Shown: piece after piece, positions 53,678-63,606 of the stretch | How the letters are laid out: every line of letters begins with the position of its first letter | Position numbering within the stretch: the stretch's first letter is position 1 | Source of the DNA: Ecdyonurus torrentis | Taxonomy: Eukaryota; Arthropoda; Insecta; Ephemeroptera; Heptageniidae | Length of the DNA: 64,000 bases | Assembly: GCA_949318235.1 (NCBI GenBank) | Contig: OX439137.1 | Coordinates: 7,189,872-7,253,871, forward strand | Reading direction: 5' to 3' | Notes under the pieces: model-generated | Databases searched by the model: none | Seen by the model: only the letters and a program-made list of their open reading frames with translations | What the model was told of the DNA's origin: nothing | Program-made: the position numbers and the translations under genes

Positions 53678-56600
53678 CTGTTGTTGTTGTTGTTGCTGTC
53701 TGACTAGATGCTGCAAATTGTCAGCTAGAAGTGAAGGTAACGGAGGAATTACACCTTCAGGACCTGGTGGGGGTGGTTTGCCTAGTGTGCGCAGAGAACT
53801 CTTGGAACCTGGCCTGAAATCATAACACAAAAGGGTTATTTGAATTTATAGGAGAGTTAATGAGAACTAAAAGGCATAGATCATGTTGAACAAAAAAAAA
53901 AAAAAAAAAAAAAACTTGAAATATATCCTAATATATATAAAAATGAATGTTGATTTGTGCGGAGTCATTGATTTCTAATTTATTTTACATTCTTGAAATG
54001 ACATGCGGTTTTTATGATGTCACAGCGCGCTTGTCCACTCAGGAGTAAAACAAGGGAGCTGTTATGTCATAAAACCGCATCTGCCCGATTACCAAATCAA
54101 CATTATTTTTCAGGTACAGTATTTTAAGGTACATTCTTCCTTTTTCCGGGCCAAGTAAAATAGTCTGGAACCTTGGACCCTGTGTGTTTGTTACTGTTTT
54201 ACCTGTGTTTATGCTCCTCTTCTTTCCAGCTGGTGACTGTGATGTGTGGTGGAGGCAGGAACGAGCGAAGGCTCTGGACCAACTGGATTGTATCCACCAG
54301 AGCTGCAAGCAAAATCATGCAAATTATTCACCATTGAAACTTAATACGTAAATTAATAATTAAGGTGGAAAATAGACTCTGGCTATGTCGTGGCAGATGT
54401 TAGAAGGAGACGAGGTCAACCAACTCACACACATCCCTCCTACTGAAGTATTACAAGTCCGAACCACCTTTGAAGTGCCTACTGAAGTAATATTTCCCCA
54501 GCATCACCTGTAAGCCACAGCCCGTCGGCAGATCTTATGGTACCAAATAGCCCTATGTTACCCTCCCCAGCTTCCCCACTCCTTGCTGTCTTAAATCCAA
54601 CCTGCATCCCAACGTTATCTGTATCTGCTGCTCCTTATAGCCCTGCGGATAAACCACCAGCTAATCCCTACCGGTTTAGTGTAACTCCTCCTCTTAATCA
54701 AACGTCAATTTATAATAATCCTGCAATGACACAAGCATGGGTAGAAGACGAGGATAATAGAAAATCCTCTGTAGGTGAAAAGACACCTGCATATCATGAT
54801 ATACTTTCTTTCACCCCTAATCAGCATTTTCTTCATCCCCTCTCAATGACACATGTGTCACCAGTGTAAAGCCTGGGGCACAGTTGTCTATTCTTGTATG
54901 GAATGTGGAGGGTGTGAAAAATCTCTTTAAAAAGTTACCAAATGTTAATGTGTTTAAAAATCTAGATATTCTTGTTTTAACTGAAACATTTTCAAAAGTT
55001 AGCTTTAATTTAAGAGATTTTTATTCAACACACTCGTTTGCCATACAGGGATTGGGAGGGCGCCCTTCTGAAGGTATTTCATGTTTCTCCAGTCCCAAAC
55101 TAGGCCCTGTTATCAACAGTTTTCCTAATGCTAGATATTTAATTGTAAATTTTAATTCTGTATGTATTATCTGTTTTTATCTTAATCCTTCTCTATCACA
55201 AATTGATGTTCACGAGACTGTTCTTGAAGCCTTTTCACAAGCTTTAAAAAGTAACACTCCAATTATAATGGCAGGTGATTTTAATTGTAGAATGGATGAC
55301 AAGGACAAGGGTCAGTCTCTAATTAATGTTATGTCAGAGATAAATTTTATTTTGTGTAATAATCCTAAGGACAAAACCTAGCTATATCTGTCACAATGGT
55401 TCCAGCACGATTTATTTATTATTCATAGATCCCTCAAAATTCAAACTAATCTCTCATTACTTTCCTAGATTTGCTGGTATTCACCTGAGAAAACACCAAC
55501 CACTAATTTTTAATGTAAAATTCCTGCACAAGGTGCAATCAAATAAGTTGTACACAACTTAAGCGACTTTCTAAAAGCGTTCGACCTGGTTGATAGAAAG
55601 TTATTATTATGTAAACTTATGGAAACTAAAAAGCTTCTGAAAGAAATACTTGTTGCTCTGGCTTTGCTACTGGAAGTCAATTTTGTAACTGTAAATGATG
55701 GTTTACTTCTCTCGGACCCTATCTTGCAAAGCAATGGAGTTTTGCAGGGGGGCCCGAGTAGTCCTCTTTTGTACAACCTTTTAACCTATGATATACTAAC
55801 TATAATCGAGGAAATTGTTAATTTAATAGCAGATGATCCTGAGATTTTTCTCAGTATCTATGCTGATGATTTGGCTATTATATGTAAAAACTTAGAAAAA
55901 TTACAGAAAATTTTGGATAAATTAATTGAATGGGTCTCTCTAAATGGGTTAAAAATCAATGCAATTAAAACAAAAATAATGAAGTTTAAATATGCAAGTG
56001 GTGGCCGTCCACAAACAAACCCTCCTCCAGAAAATATCTATTGTAATGGAACTAAATTGGAGTTTGTAAGCTCATTTAAATATCTAGGTATTACCTTGCA
56101 GCAATCAGGCAAGTCATTTGCAGCTCATGTTAAAGATAGAAGCAAAAGTGCCATCACAGCATCCTTCACCATTTCTAACGTACACTTGCTATCTCTGAAA
56201 ACGGTCATAAAACTTTTTCACCTGAAAATATCACCTGTAGCATCTTACGGAATAGAGATTTTCTGGTCAGATCTAACCATCACAGACTTCAACTTATTAG
56301 AGTCTGTAAAATCTCATTTTCTTAAGAGAGCAAATGTGCCTCTCAAAATATACAAAATCCAGACTAGTTTATGAACTTTCAGAAAGGAGTTTTATGTACG
56401 TGAGCTGAGATTAAAATTTAATCTGCCAGAAACTGAAAATTATACTAAGTTTGTCCAGATTAGAGAAAGTAAAACTGATGATATTAATCTATCATTCTAT
56501 AATACACCAGCTTTTAAAAATGATACATGGAAAAACTCAAATCAGAGAAATCGTAATATTATCACCCGCTTCGCGGCACACGGTTTTCATCACAAAATTT

Positions 56601-57349
56601 GTAACACTAAGGAATATCATATTTGTACTAATAATTGTATCTGCTCCTTGTGTGGGATGTCATGTGATCAGTATCATCTCCTCACATGTTCTAGGAGACA
56701 TTTAAGTATGGCCTACTATGCCGAGGGCACTGATCAGCATGTATAATACTGTTATTTGATCTTGATATTATATCCAATGTTTATGAGTTGAATGTTTAGA
56801 TGTATGTTGTACACGCATTGTGTTTAATAAAAAAAAAAAAAAAAAAAAAAAAAAATAGAATCTATTAAAAAATGTATTTTTATTTCTGACTGCATATTTG
56901 GCTTTTACATTCAATTTTGAATCTCCTTCATTTTTATTAGAATATCTTGATCATTATTTTTGCACAATATTTTAAGTTTTTGAAAGTTAACCTCTTATGA
57001 TGACAAAAGATAGCCAAAAAGCAAATTCATTTCAATTCACTTTTAACTGCTGTACAGTTTCAGACAAATGAAATGTTACCATTTAAACTTGCTGCTTTTT
57101 TGCACGCCTCAAACTCTATGTAGAAACTAAATTATAAGGTCATATTCACACGCAGCACTAGGTGTGGCTTACTCTTACTGGCTAAAGCAGCTCACCTGAT
57201 AGATAAAGCTACATCTGAGAGCATGACGAACAATGTGAATATGACGCAATAATATCATTTTCACGTAAAAATTGAAGCGGAAAAAAGAAACATGTTTAAA
57301 TGGTAACCTTTCATTTGTATGAAACTGTACACCGTGTGTTTAATGAATT

Positions 57350-57380
<31 letters not shown>

Positions 57381-60300
57381 GTGGCACAAAATATTAATAA
57401 CAAAATCACACTGCCTTATGTCAAATTTAATTACGCACTCCAAATTATAAAATGTTTCACTAGATTTACAAGTTTATAAATTACTTAAATTTTTGATAAT
57501 ACAAGATAGGCATATTGTTCACAACAAGATCGATATATAACAAAAAAAGAAAAGAAAAAAAGTTTTCTTATGCTTTTCTTATGCAACACAACAAAGATTC
57601 AATGAGTAAATCAATAAGGGTTTGACTACATACACAGTAGCTATACAGTAGATTATCTCCTATACTGAGAATGTCAGAATAAATGTGTGCCATGCCATAA
57701 TTGCGACTGGGCGAAGACTGCAGAACTAGAAGCCGTCATTTGAAGTAACGTTACACGTCTAGTTCTGCAGTCTTTACCCAGTCGCAATTGTAGCGCACAT
57801 TGATCTGACATTCTCAGTATAGGAGATAACCTACTGTATAATATACTGTGGACTACATATAATAAGATAAGTTAGAAACTTTAAAATTGTTACTTACTTT
57901 TCTGTAGTGCCTCGGACTGCTTGCCATATGGCTTACACATGGAGGGTCGAACACATGTCTTCATCCTGGCCATGTTCTTCATGATCTCAGAGAAAGTCCT
58001 CACTATCTTCTCCTGACCTGCTCAAACATAGAAATAGAAAAAATTAGCAACAACATTTTCCCCTACAGCATTAATTTTTAATTAAAGGGAACTCCCAATT
58101 AGAAGATTTACAAAAGTAGGTTTAGTGAGAAAATAAACTCACAGCCAAACATTACTAACTAAGTGCTAGCAGATGACTTTGTGTTCCTGTAACAATTTAG
58201 CATGCTTTCTTATGGGACAATGAAGCAGTTATAACTTGAGTTATGTACCATTATATCTCGGAGCTGAAATTTTTACTGTAGCTTGCTGAGCTTCAATGCT
58301 TTGATTTTCCTGGATTTCAATCAATTTAGTCGAAAATTATTTGCTACATCCAATTGACTTCAAATCCAAGAAAACAAAAGCTTTAAGACTCAGCAAGCTA
58401 CAGTTAAAATTCAGCTCCAAGAAATAATTCAAACCTGAGTTAAACAAAATTAAAAATAAAATGTTTACCTAATCTTTTTTTTCTTTTTTTTTTTTTTTTT
58501 TTGCTTTGATTCAAACAGTTTTAAAAGGTAATATATAAAAGATTTGATAGAAACACATAGATAGATTAGGAAAAATTGGGGAATGGGAGATAGTGTGAGC
58601 TTATACACTTATACAGTGACGCGAGATAGAGAAAATATTCTAACCCAGGCCGAAATAAAATGCGTCGTATGTAAAGTGGCCCAAATTGCTCTGTAGAAAG
58701 CAAGCTTCATTAAATAAATAAGGGAATTTTGGCTTGCATATTGGTTTAGACGGTGTGAGCATTGCGCATAGCACACTGTCATTTTCAGCACCTCATATCT
58801 CTAGCCATGGACAGGTGTTTCGTCCTTACTGGGACTCATCAGCATGGCGAGGAGAGAGAAGCCTCATGCCCTACCTCCAGCCTCCTTGAAGGCTGGAAGA
58901 GAACTGAGTGCCTGACTGACTGGGCTGCGGCAATTTATACCCGCGGCCGTGCGTCGTCAGTGAGGCGCGGAAAATTCCAGACGCGCGCGCACTGTTCAAA
59001 CTTCAAACCGCCAAACCAAGTTGCAAGCCAGGGATAAAAAGTAAAAGATGAGAAATAGCGGGATAAAATAGAGGGTTAAAGATTAAAGATGGACAACACA
59101 TAAGAAGGAAAAGGACAAATAAGCGAACTTTTTGCGCTGGATAATAAATATTAGGAAAAAATCGTCTGTGCGATAGTTGATAATATATAAAAGACTTGAT
59201 AGAAACACATAGATAGATTAGGAAAAATTGGGGAATGGGAGATAGTGTGAGCTTATACACTTATACAGTGACAGGAGATAGAGAGCCAAACCGGTTTGGC
59301 GGTTTGAAGTTTGAACAGTGCGCGCGCGTCTGGAATTTTCCGCGCCTCACTGACGACGCACGGCCGCGGGTATAAATTGCCGCAGCCCAGTCAGTCAGGC
59401 ACTCAGTTCTCTTCCAGCCTTCAAGGAGGCTGGAGGTAGGGCATGAGGCTTCTCTCTCCTCGCCATGCTGATGAGTCCCAGTAAGGACGAAACACCTGTC
59501 CATGGCTAGAGATATGAGGTGCTGAAAATGACAGTGTGCTATGCGCAATGCTCACACCGTCTAAACCAATATGCAAGCCAAAATTCCCTTATTTATTTAA
59601 TGAAGCTTGCTTTCTACAGAGCAATTTGGGCCACTTTACATACGACGCATTTTATTTCGGCCTGGGTTAGAATATTTTCTCTATCTCGCGTCACTGTATA
59701 AGTGTATAAGCTCACACTATCTCCCATTCCCCAATTTTTCCTAATCTATCTATGTGTTTCTATCAAATCTTTTATTTATTATCAACTATCGCACAGACGA
59801 TTTTTTCCCAATATTTATTAGTTTTAAAAGGTAAATCATTAAGGGGCCGTACATGTTGGTAAGCCCCATAAACATAGCATAGGAAATCGTATTTAAACCC
59901 TCAAATTGTCAATTTTTTAGCTACAAACTTGAAATTATAGCATTAAATTGTAAATAAAATTCCGCTTTGAGCGGCGTAATTAAATTTTTTCTAAGATATG
60001 CAGGAAAAAAGATATTAATTTTTCAAATAAGCAAATGAAAATTAATAGCTGTAGTAAGAATTTTTATAAGTTGGTACTTTGATTTATTTTCAGGTATCAG
60101 GTATAGGTATATAGTAAAGGGGCAGTAAAAAGTAAGTGAAAAAAGAGCAGTTTTTCAATAGAAGAGATTAATGCTACCTGACAACACGACCCAATTATCT
60201 TACGCGTCAATGATTTTGATAACACGAGAAGTAATTTTCACAGTGAATCAAATTTATTTTAGATGTTAGTTTTATTAACAATCATGAATACTTCTTTTTT

Positions 60301-61684
60301 GATCGAAGTTCTAGCGATATTTTGAACTACCGTGACTTAAAAATAATGAGTGGTACATAATATTTTTTATTTAAATATATATTACTTTAATATGAAGCTA
60401 TATAACTTCGATCAAAAAAGAAATATGCATGATTTTTAATAAATCTAACATCTAAAATAAATTTGATTCACTATAAAAATTACTTCGAGAGTTACCAAAA
60501 TAATTGACGCGTAAGATAATTGGGTCCCGTGTTGTCAGGTAGCAGGTAATCCCTTTTATTGAAAAACTGCTCTTTGTTCACTTACTTTTTACTGTACTTT
60601 TTGACTTACAAAGGTGCAGCAGTGCTATTGTATTATATACAGTACGCAGACTTATTGACGACAGTAAATGTTACCACTAAAATAAATATACAACTTCACT
60701 AAAATTTTATCAAACTATGAAATTAAATATTAAAAAATCTATTGATATTATGCAAATTTTAACAACAGAGCTCAAAGCGAAATTTTATGCTGATAACAGC
60801 AACATAAATTTCAATTAAATTACATAATATTTTGAGAAAGAGAATTTAAATACTAAAAGTCTTTTTACATGCTAAGCTTATGGTAGCTGTTTCAACACCA
60901 TTCTCTCTGGCCAATTCACAAAATTGGGCACTTACTGTTATAGATAGCTGCATAGTATGTTTATCTCTTATAACAAATTAAATAAGATCCTTCTAGCTTT
61001 GCTTACCTTCAATAGGAGATGTGCGTTTGTCAGTTTCAAACATTGGCCAGACACCATTCTGCAATGCCAGGAAATCCTAAAAACATACAAAAAAAAATAA
61101 ATACAACATTCTGAATGTTTTATTTATCATTAGTTTGTATTATCATAATATTGTAAAAACAATGTTCAGCTTAGCACAAAGTTGCTGCCATAGAGTTTCA
61201 AGAGGTCATTGCGGCGCTAGAGTGTAAAAGTTTTAATCATGCTTGTCTACAAATTTATACAAGGAGTCGGAAGACATGTAAGGGACAAGGGACATTGACT
61301 GTTGCTGCACTACAGTTGGGTTTTGATCTTTTGAGACAAATTAATGTTATTTACGTAAGTCCCATCAAGTGTTTTGAGATGTATATGCTAGTGTTTTCTA
61401 CTGTTCTAATCCTATAATTACCTTAGCTCCTGGCAGTCCCTCCAAAGTATCCAAGTTGGCTCTGAGATACTCTGCCAATCTGTCAGCCTGGTCTGCTTCT
61501 TGATTGGCTGCGGGTGCAGATGGAGGTGGCAAGTGACGTGCTGACGTCGCCGCGGCAACTCTTTCTGTCAAGTCAACTGCTGACCCTGACAGAGAGCTGG
61601 TGGCAGGGGGAGGGACTGGAGAGGGAAATGCTGCTGATGAGATTTCAGCTGCGAAGTTACTGCTGCTACTGCTTGAGTGAGAAC
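53550..61684 (-). CDS. Gln-rich nuclear-type protein, five exons, partial
   Basis: Five minus-strand exons join with matching phases: 61,422-61,684, 61,007-61,076, 57,898-58,017, 54,203-54,302 and 53,550-53,813. Every acceptor is AG and every donor GT. In order the product holds a Ser/Ala/Pro-rich stretch, an acidic-leucine segment (ADRLAEYLRANLDTLEG), DFLALQNGVWPMFE, a basic helix-like part (FSEIMKNMARMKTCVRPSMC), TLVDTIQLVQSLRSFLPPPH, a proline-rich linker (GKPPPPGPEGVIPPLP), LLADNLQHLVR and then about 42 glutamines followed by ASIKSKYE. The last exon either runs to the TAA straight after KYE or splices at GA/GTAAGT, which would continue below 53,550. The first exons lie upstream of 61,684 and were not found. 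Composition suggests a transcriptional co-regulator, but I do not recognise the family. Introns contain a LINE, several foldback elements and the ribozyme-bearing element. Confidence 0.8.
53577..53700 (-). repeat. Coding CAG/CAA repeat (polyglutamine)
   Basis: About 42 Gln codons, a mixture of CAG and CAA, inside the last identified exon of the Q-rich gene. The mixed codons argue against a recent pure CAG expansion. Confidence 0.9.
54381..56851 (+). mobile_element. Non-LTR retrotransposon (LINE), decayed
   Basis: A 2.5 kb copy in order: a Pro/Ser-rich open frame (54,537-54,869), an endonuclease/exonuclease/phosphatase-type endonuclease (54,884-55,381, with ILVWNVEG, VLTETF and the catalytic MAGDFN; it continues in another frame as YICHNGSSTIYLLFIDPSKF to about 55,520), reverse transcriptase from SDFLKAFDLVDRK (55,562) through QGGPSSPLLYN and the catalytic YADD to 56,374, and a frameshifted C-terminus with a CX2CX7HX3C zinc knuckle (CSLCGMSCDQYHLLTC). 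It ends in AATAAA and an A tail. Imperfect 12-bp repeats AAAATAGACTCT / AAAATAGAATCT (54,369 and 56,852) look like the target duplication. The endonuclease-to-RT linker is deleted and frames are broken, so the copy is dead. It sits antisense in an intron of the Q-rich gene. Confidence 0.9.
57051..57331. mobile_element. Foldback MITE in intron
   Basis: TGTACAGTTTCAGACAAATG and GAAATGTTACCATTTAAAC at the left mirror GTTTAAATGGTAACCTTTCA and TTTGTATGAAACTGTACA at the right. An inner pair GTCATATTCACAC / ATGTGAATATGAC adds a second stem. Confidence 0.7.
57642..57840. mobile_element. ~200 bp hairpin element in intron
   Basis: The left arm, with TTATCTCCTATACTGAGAAT and GACTGCAGAACTAGA, is almost perfectly inverted in the right arm, with TCTAGTTCTGCAGTC and ATTCTCAGTATAGGAGATAA. 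The loop is about 30 bases, so a transcript would form a hairpin of roughly 80 bp. It lies 58 bp from the donor side of the 57,898-58,017 exon (that is, just inside the following intron). Confidence 0.7.
58232..58444. mobile_element. Foldback MITE in intron
   Basis: ACTGTAGCTTGCTGAG mirrors CTCAGCAAGCTACAGT, and AACTTGAGTTA mirrors the AACCTGAGTT end. Inner arms TTTGATTTTCCTGGATTT / AAATCCAAGAAAACAAA also pair. Non-coding. Confidence 0.65.
58804..58848 (-). ncRNA. Type I hammerhead ribozyme, minus-strand copy
   Basis: The reverse complement has the same bases as the plus-strand copy at 59,462-59,506: stem I GCCATG / CATGGC, core CTGATGA, stem II GTCC / GGAC with a CAGTAA loop, core GAA, a minimal stem III ACA / TGT and the cleavage triplet GTC. 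All conserved core positions are intact, so the RNA should be able to self-cleave, probably best as a dimer because stem III is very short. Confidence 0.88.
58929..58942 (-). promoter_or_regulatory. TATA box of the minus-strand pLTR copy
   Basis: GGGTATAAATTGCC read on the minus strand, in a CpG-rich stretch, with CAGTCAGTC downstream at initiator distance. It is the mirror of the plus-strand promoter at 59,368-59,381. Confidence 0.55.
59368..59398 (+). promoter_or_regulatory. TATA box and initiator-like site in pLTR
   Basis: GGGTATAAATTGCC (TATAAAT at 59,371-59,377) is followed about 20 bp later by CAGTCAGTC, similar to the TCAGT initiator consensus. It lies some 70-90 bp upstream of the hammerhead, so transcripts starting here would include the ribozyme. 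RNA polymerase II promoter activity is inferred. Confidence 0.6.
59462..59506 (+). ncRNA. Type I hammerhead ribozyme, plus-strand copy
   Basis: Stem I GCCATG (59,462-59,467) pairs with CATGGC (59,501-59,506). The invariant core CTGATGA is at 59,468-59,474. Stem II is GTCC (59,475) with GGAC (59,485) closing the CAGTAA loop. GAA is at 59,489-59,491. Stem III is ACA / TGT with a two-base loop (CC). The predicted cleavage is after C59,500 of the GTC triplet. Every catalytic-core base matches the hammerhead consensus. The very short stem III is typical of Penelope-like and retrozyme hammerheads, which are thought to act as dimers. Confidence 0.9.
60116..60600. mobile_element. ~480 bp foldback MITE in intron
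   Basis: The left arm (GGCAGTAAAAAGTAAGTGAA, AGAGCAGTTTTTCAATA, CCCAATTATCTTACGCGTCA, TTTTTTGATCGAAGTT) is mirrored in the right arm by AACTTCGATCAAAAAA, TGACGCGTAAGATAATTGGG, TATTGAAAAACTGCTCT and TTCACTTACTTTTTACTG. Arms are about 200 bp with a short AT-rich centre. Non-coding. Confidence 0.8.
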
Positions 61685-61778
61685 CTGAAATATAATTAAT
61701 TGTTAAAGCCCATATACACTTATTTTTTTATCATTTAGAACATTGATATTACATTTCATTTAGAACATTTTGGTATTC

Positions 61779-63590
61779 ACAATTACCATACCTTATACCC
61801 CTGCATTTAATATTAATGGGTGGAAAGGCCCAAACTGTACAGACAGGCATGTTATTACCCGTTATGCGGTGCATGGTTTCCACCATGTAATCTGTCAGAT
61901 TAAAGAATATCACGAGTGTAATGATAAATGTGTATGTTTGTTATGTGGTGGTCTATGTACTAGGTACCATTTCGAGGGCTACGCGGCAATTCGGAACTTG
62001 TGCAGCCTCCGCGCGCGCAAGATTGAAACATATGGATTCTCCGCGCACCTACTTTTTGGCACATATGCAGCCTCCGCGGCCGCTAATATTGAAACATGTG
62101 TAATCTCCGCGGATGCTACGAATGAAACATATGTACATTCCGCGCGTACGAAAAGTGACACATCTGAATAATGATATTTTGGCACATCTGAAGAAAGCTA
62201 TACCTACCGATATGAATTGCATTTACAGATAAAATTTACATGATATAATGATATAATATCATCGGATAATAATAATTGTATTTAAAAAATTATTAGATTA
62301 ATAATAATAAAAAAAAGCTTATTTAAAAAATAAAATTATAAATAGACAGATAATTAATAAATAAATGATCATATAAATAAATCAATAGATATATAAATAA
62401 ATTTATTTATAAATAGGTAAATGAATCAATGAATAAATAAATAAAAAAATAAACAAGCAATGAAAAATAAATGCATATGTTCAAAAGAAATAAAATCATA
62501 CTTTTAAGAGTAAAATTTGAAATGTTTTCCTCATCAAAATATTTTAACACCTTCTCTACTAAAAACTTAAAGAATTTAAACTTTCACCTAAAATAACACA
62601 TAAACATAAAGAAACCTACCTTAAACTTTTAAGACTCTTCTTTAATTTTTTTAATAAATAATTATATAATCAACACTAGAAATTACACACTTCACAAATG
62701 CTCTGATTTTTTTTATTCACTGCAATTATTATTAATTATATTAAGTAATTTAATTTTTTGAAAAAATCACTCGTAAAATTTATACGGAATAACTAAAAAC
62801 ACAACTACACTCTCCACAAAGCAGAATGAAAACTGAAACATTTACCGGCAATAGTCAACTAGACAGGATGTTTACAATTTTGACCTTTGAAGTGTATTAG
62901 TGTATGTATGATAAGAAAATACTCTAGCTGATCATTCATAAGTTTTTGACTTGAGGAAGGGTAGCTTAAAAATTCATAAAATGAATCCCAAGAAAATTCT
63001 ATTATAAAAAAATTCAGAGCTTTGAAAAGTATTTTCCATTTAAAATAAATCAAAACTTTGTTTTTAAAACATTATTAGCATATTAATTTAAAAAAAAGTA
63101 TAATGGTAATATATTTTTATTGTAAAATTATCTATTATATCTTATTTAAATTTTATTTACATCATTAAATCATTGAAGCGTTAAGTTTTGCATCAGAGAA
63201 ATTAAAAAATTTGTGATTAAAATTTGCAATCATAAAACTCTGCAAATTATTCAGATGTGTCACTTTTCGTACGCGCGGAATGTACATATGTTTCATTCGC
63301 AGCGTCCGCGGAGATTACACATGTTTCAATATTAGCGGCCGCGGAGGCTGCATATGTGCCAAAAAGTAGGTGCGCGGAGAATCCATATGTTTCAATCTTG
63401 CGCGCGCGGAGGCTGCACAAGTTCCGAATTGCCGCGTAGCCCTCGATTTACTTCAGTGTCCATCTCGGACCCTATCATTAAGTCAATATGCAAAAAAAAA
63501 AAATGTAGACGTATAGAGTGAAATGTAAATATATATGTATAAGTACAACTTGGTGTTTAATAAATAAAATAAATAAATAAATTACTTATT
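61779..63590 (+). mobile_element. 3' fragment of a related LINE, interrupted
   Basis: The piece at 61,779-61,972 encodes YTPAFNINGW, HVITRYAVHGFHH and the zinc knuckle start CVCLLCGGLCTRYH, clearly related to the C-terminus of the LINE at 54-57 kb. The frame resumes after the inserted element at 63,446 as LLQCPSRTLSLSQY, matching LLTCSRRHLSMAYY of the first LINE. The 3' UTR follows with a recognisable GTACAACTTGGTGTTTAATA end and a (TAAA)n tail. So this is a 5'-truncated LINE copy of the same family split by a later insertion. It lies about 95 bp upstream (gene direction) of the 61,422-61,684 exon. Confidence 0.85.
61973..63445. mobile_element. 1.47 kb element with arrayed 33-bp terminal repeats (family A), TSD ATTT
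   Basis: The ends are perfect inverted repeats of about 200 bp beginning CGAGGGCTACGCGGCAATTC. Each arm is a tandem array of about five degenerate 33-bp units of the form TGAAACATATGnAnnCTCCGCG plus 11 variable bases. Because 33 is a multiple of three, both arms stay open as an 11-residue peptide repeat (for example RAECTYVSFAA, SAEITHVSILA), which I take to be incidental. The 1.07 kb interior is AT-rich and non-coding. ATTT flanks both sides (61,969-61,972 and 63,446-63,449), and removing the element plus one ATTT restores the reading of the host LINE. The superfamily cannot be assigned without a transposase. Confidence 0.85.
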
Positions 63591-63606
63591 ATGCATAAAT
63601 AAATAA

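Larger units (their letters stand above)
58532..59819. mobile_element. Penelope-like pLTR or retrozyme-like element, inverted pair
   Basis: Two nearly identical ~500 bp units face each other: one on the minus strand (59,037 down to 58,532), one on the plus strand (about 59,284 to 59,819). Between them lies a partial extra copy of the unit's 3' end (59,143-59,281, minus orientation), so on the minus strand there is a partial tandem array. Each unit has a GC-rich 5' part with a TATA box and a hammerhead ribozyme, then an AT-rich 3' part ending AATATTTATT. The whole is bounded by AGTTTTAAAAGGTAA at 58,517-58,531 and 59,820-59,834, a 15-bp target duplication. Tandem and inverted pLTRs with hammerheads are known from Penelope-like retroelements and from the non-autonomous metazoan retrozymes derived from them. 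No reverse transcriptase or GIY-YIG domain is present, so this copy is non-autonomous. It lies in an intron of the Q-rich gene. Confidence 0.8.

Noticed and set aside
53556..53825. Plus-strand poly-Cys / poly-Leu open frames
   Set aside because: Other frames of the CAG/CAA repeat. The minus-strand Gln frame is supported by splice phase on both sides.
58762..59037. 91-residue open frame present in both inverted copies (starts MRIAHCHFQH)
   Set aside because: It runs antisense to the ribozyme and promoter of the pLTR, so its conservation is explained by recent duplication of the element.
61635..61660. CTGATGAGATTTCAGCTGCGAAG as a third hammerhead
   Set aside because: No complementary stems or cleavage triplet around it; it lies antisense in a coding exon of the Q-rich gene.
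63257..63439. 11-residue peptide repeat (AExTYVSxxxx) as a real protein
   Set aside because: The 33-bp unit is a multiple of three, so an open frame is expected in any copy. It appears in both inverted arms and overlaps the transposon ends.
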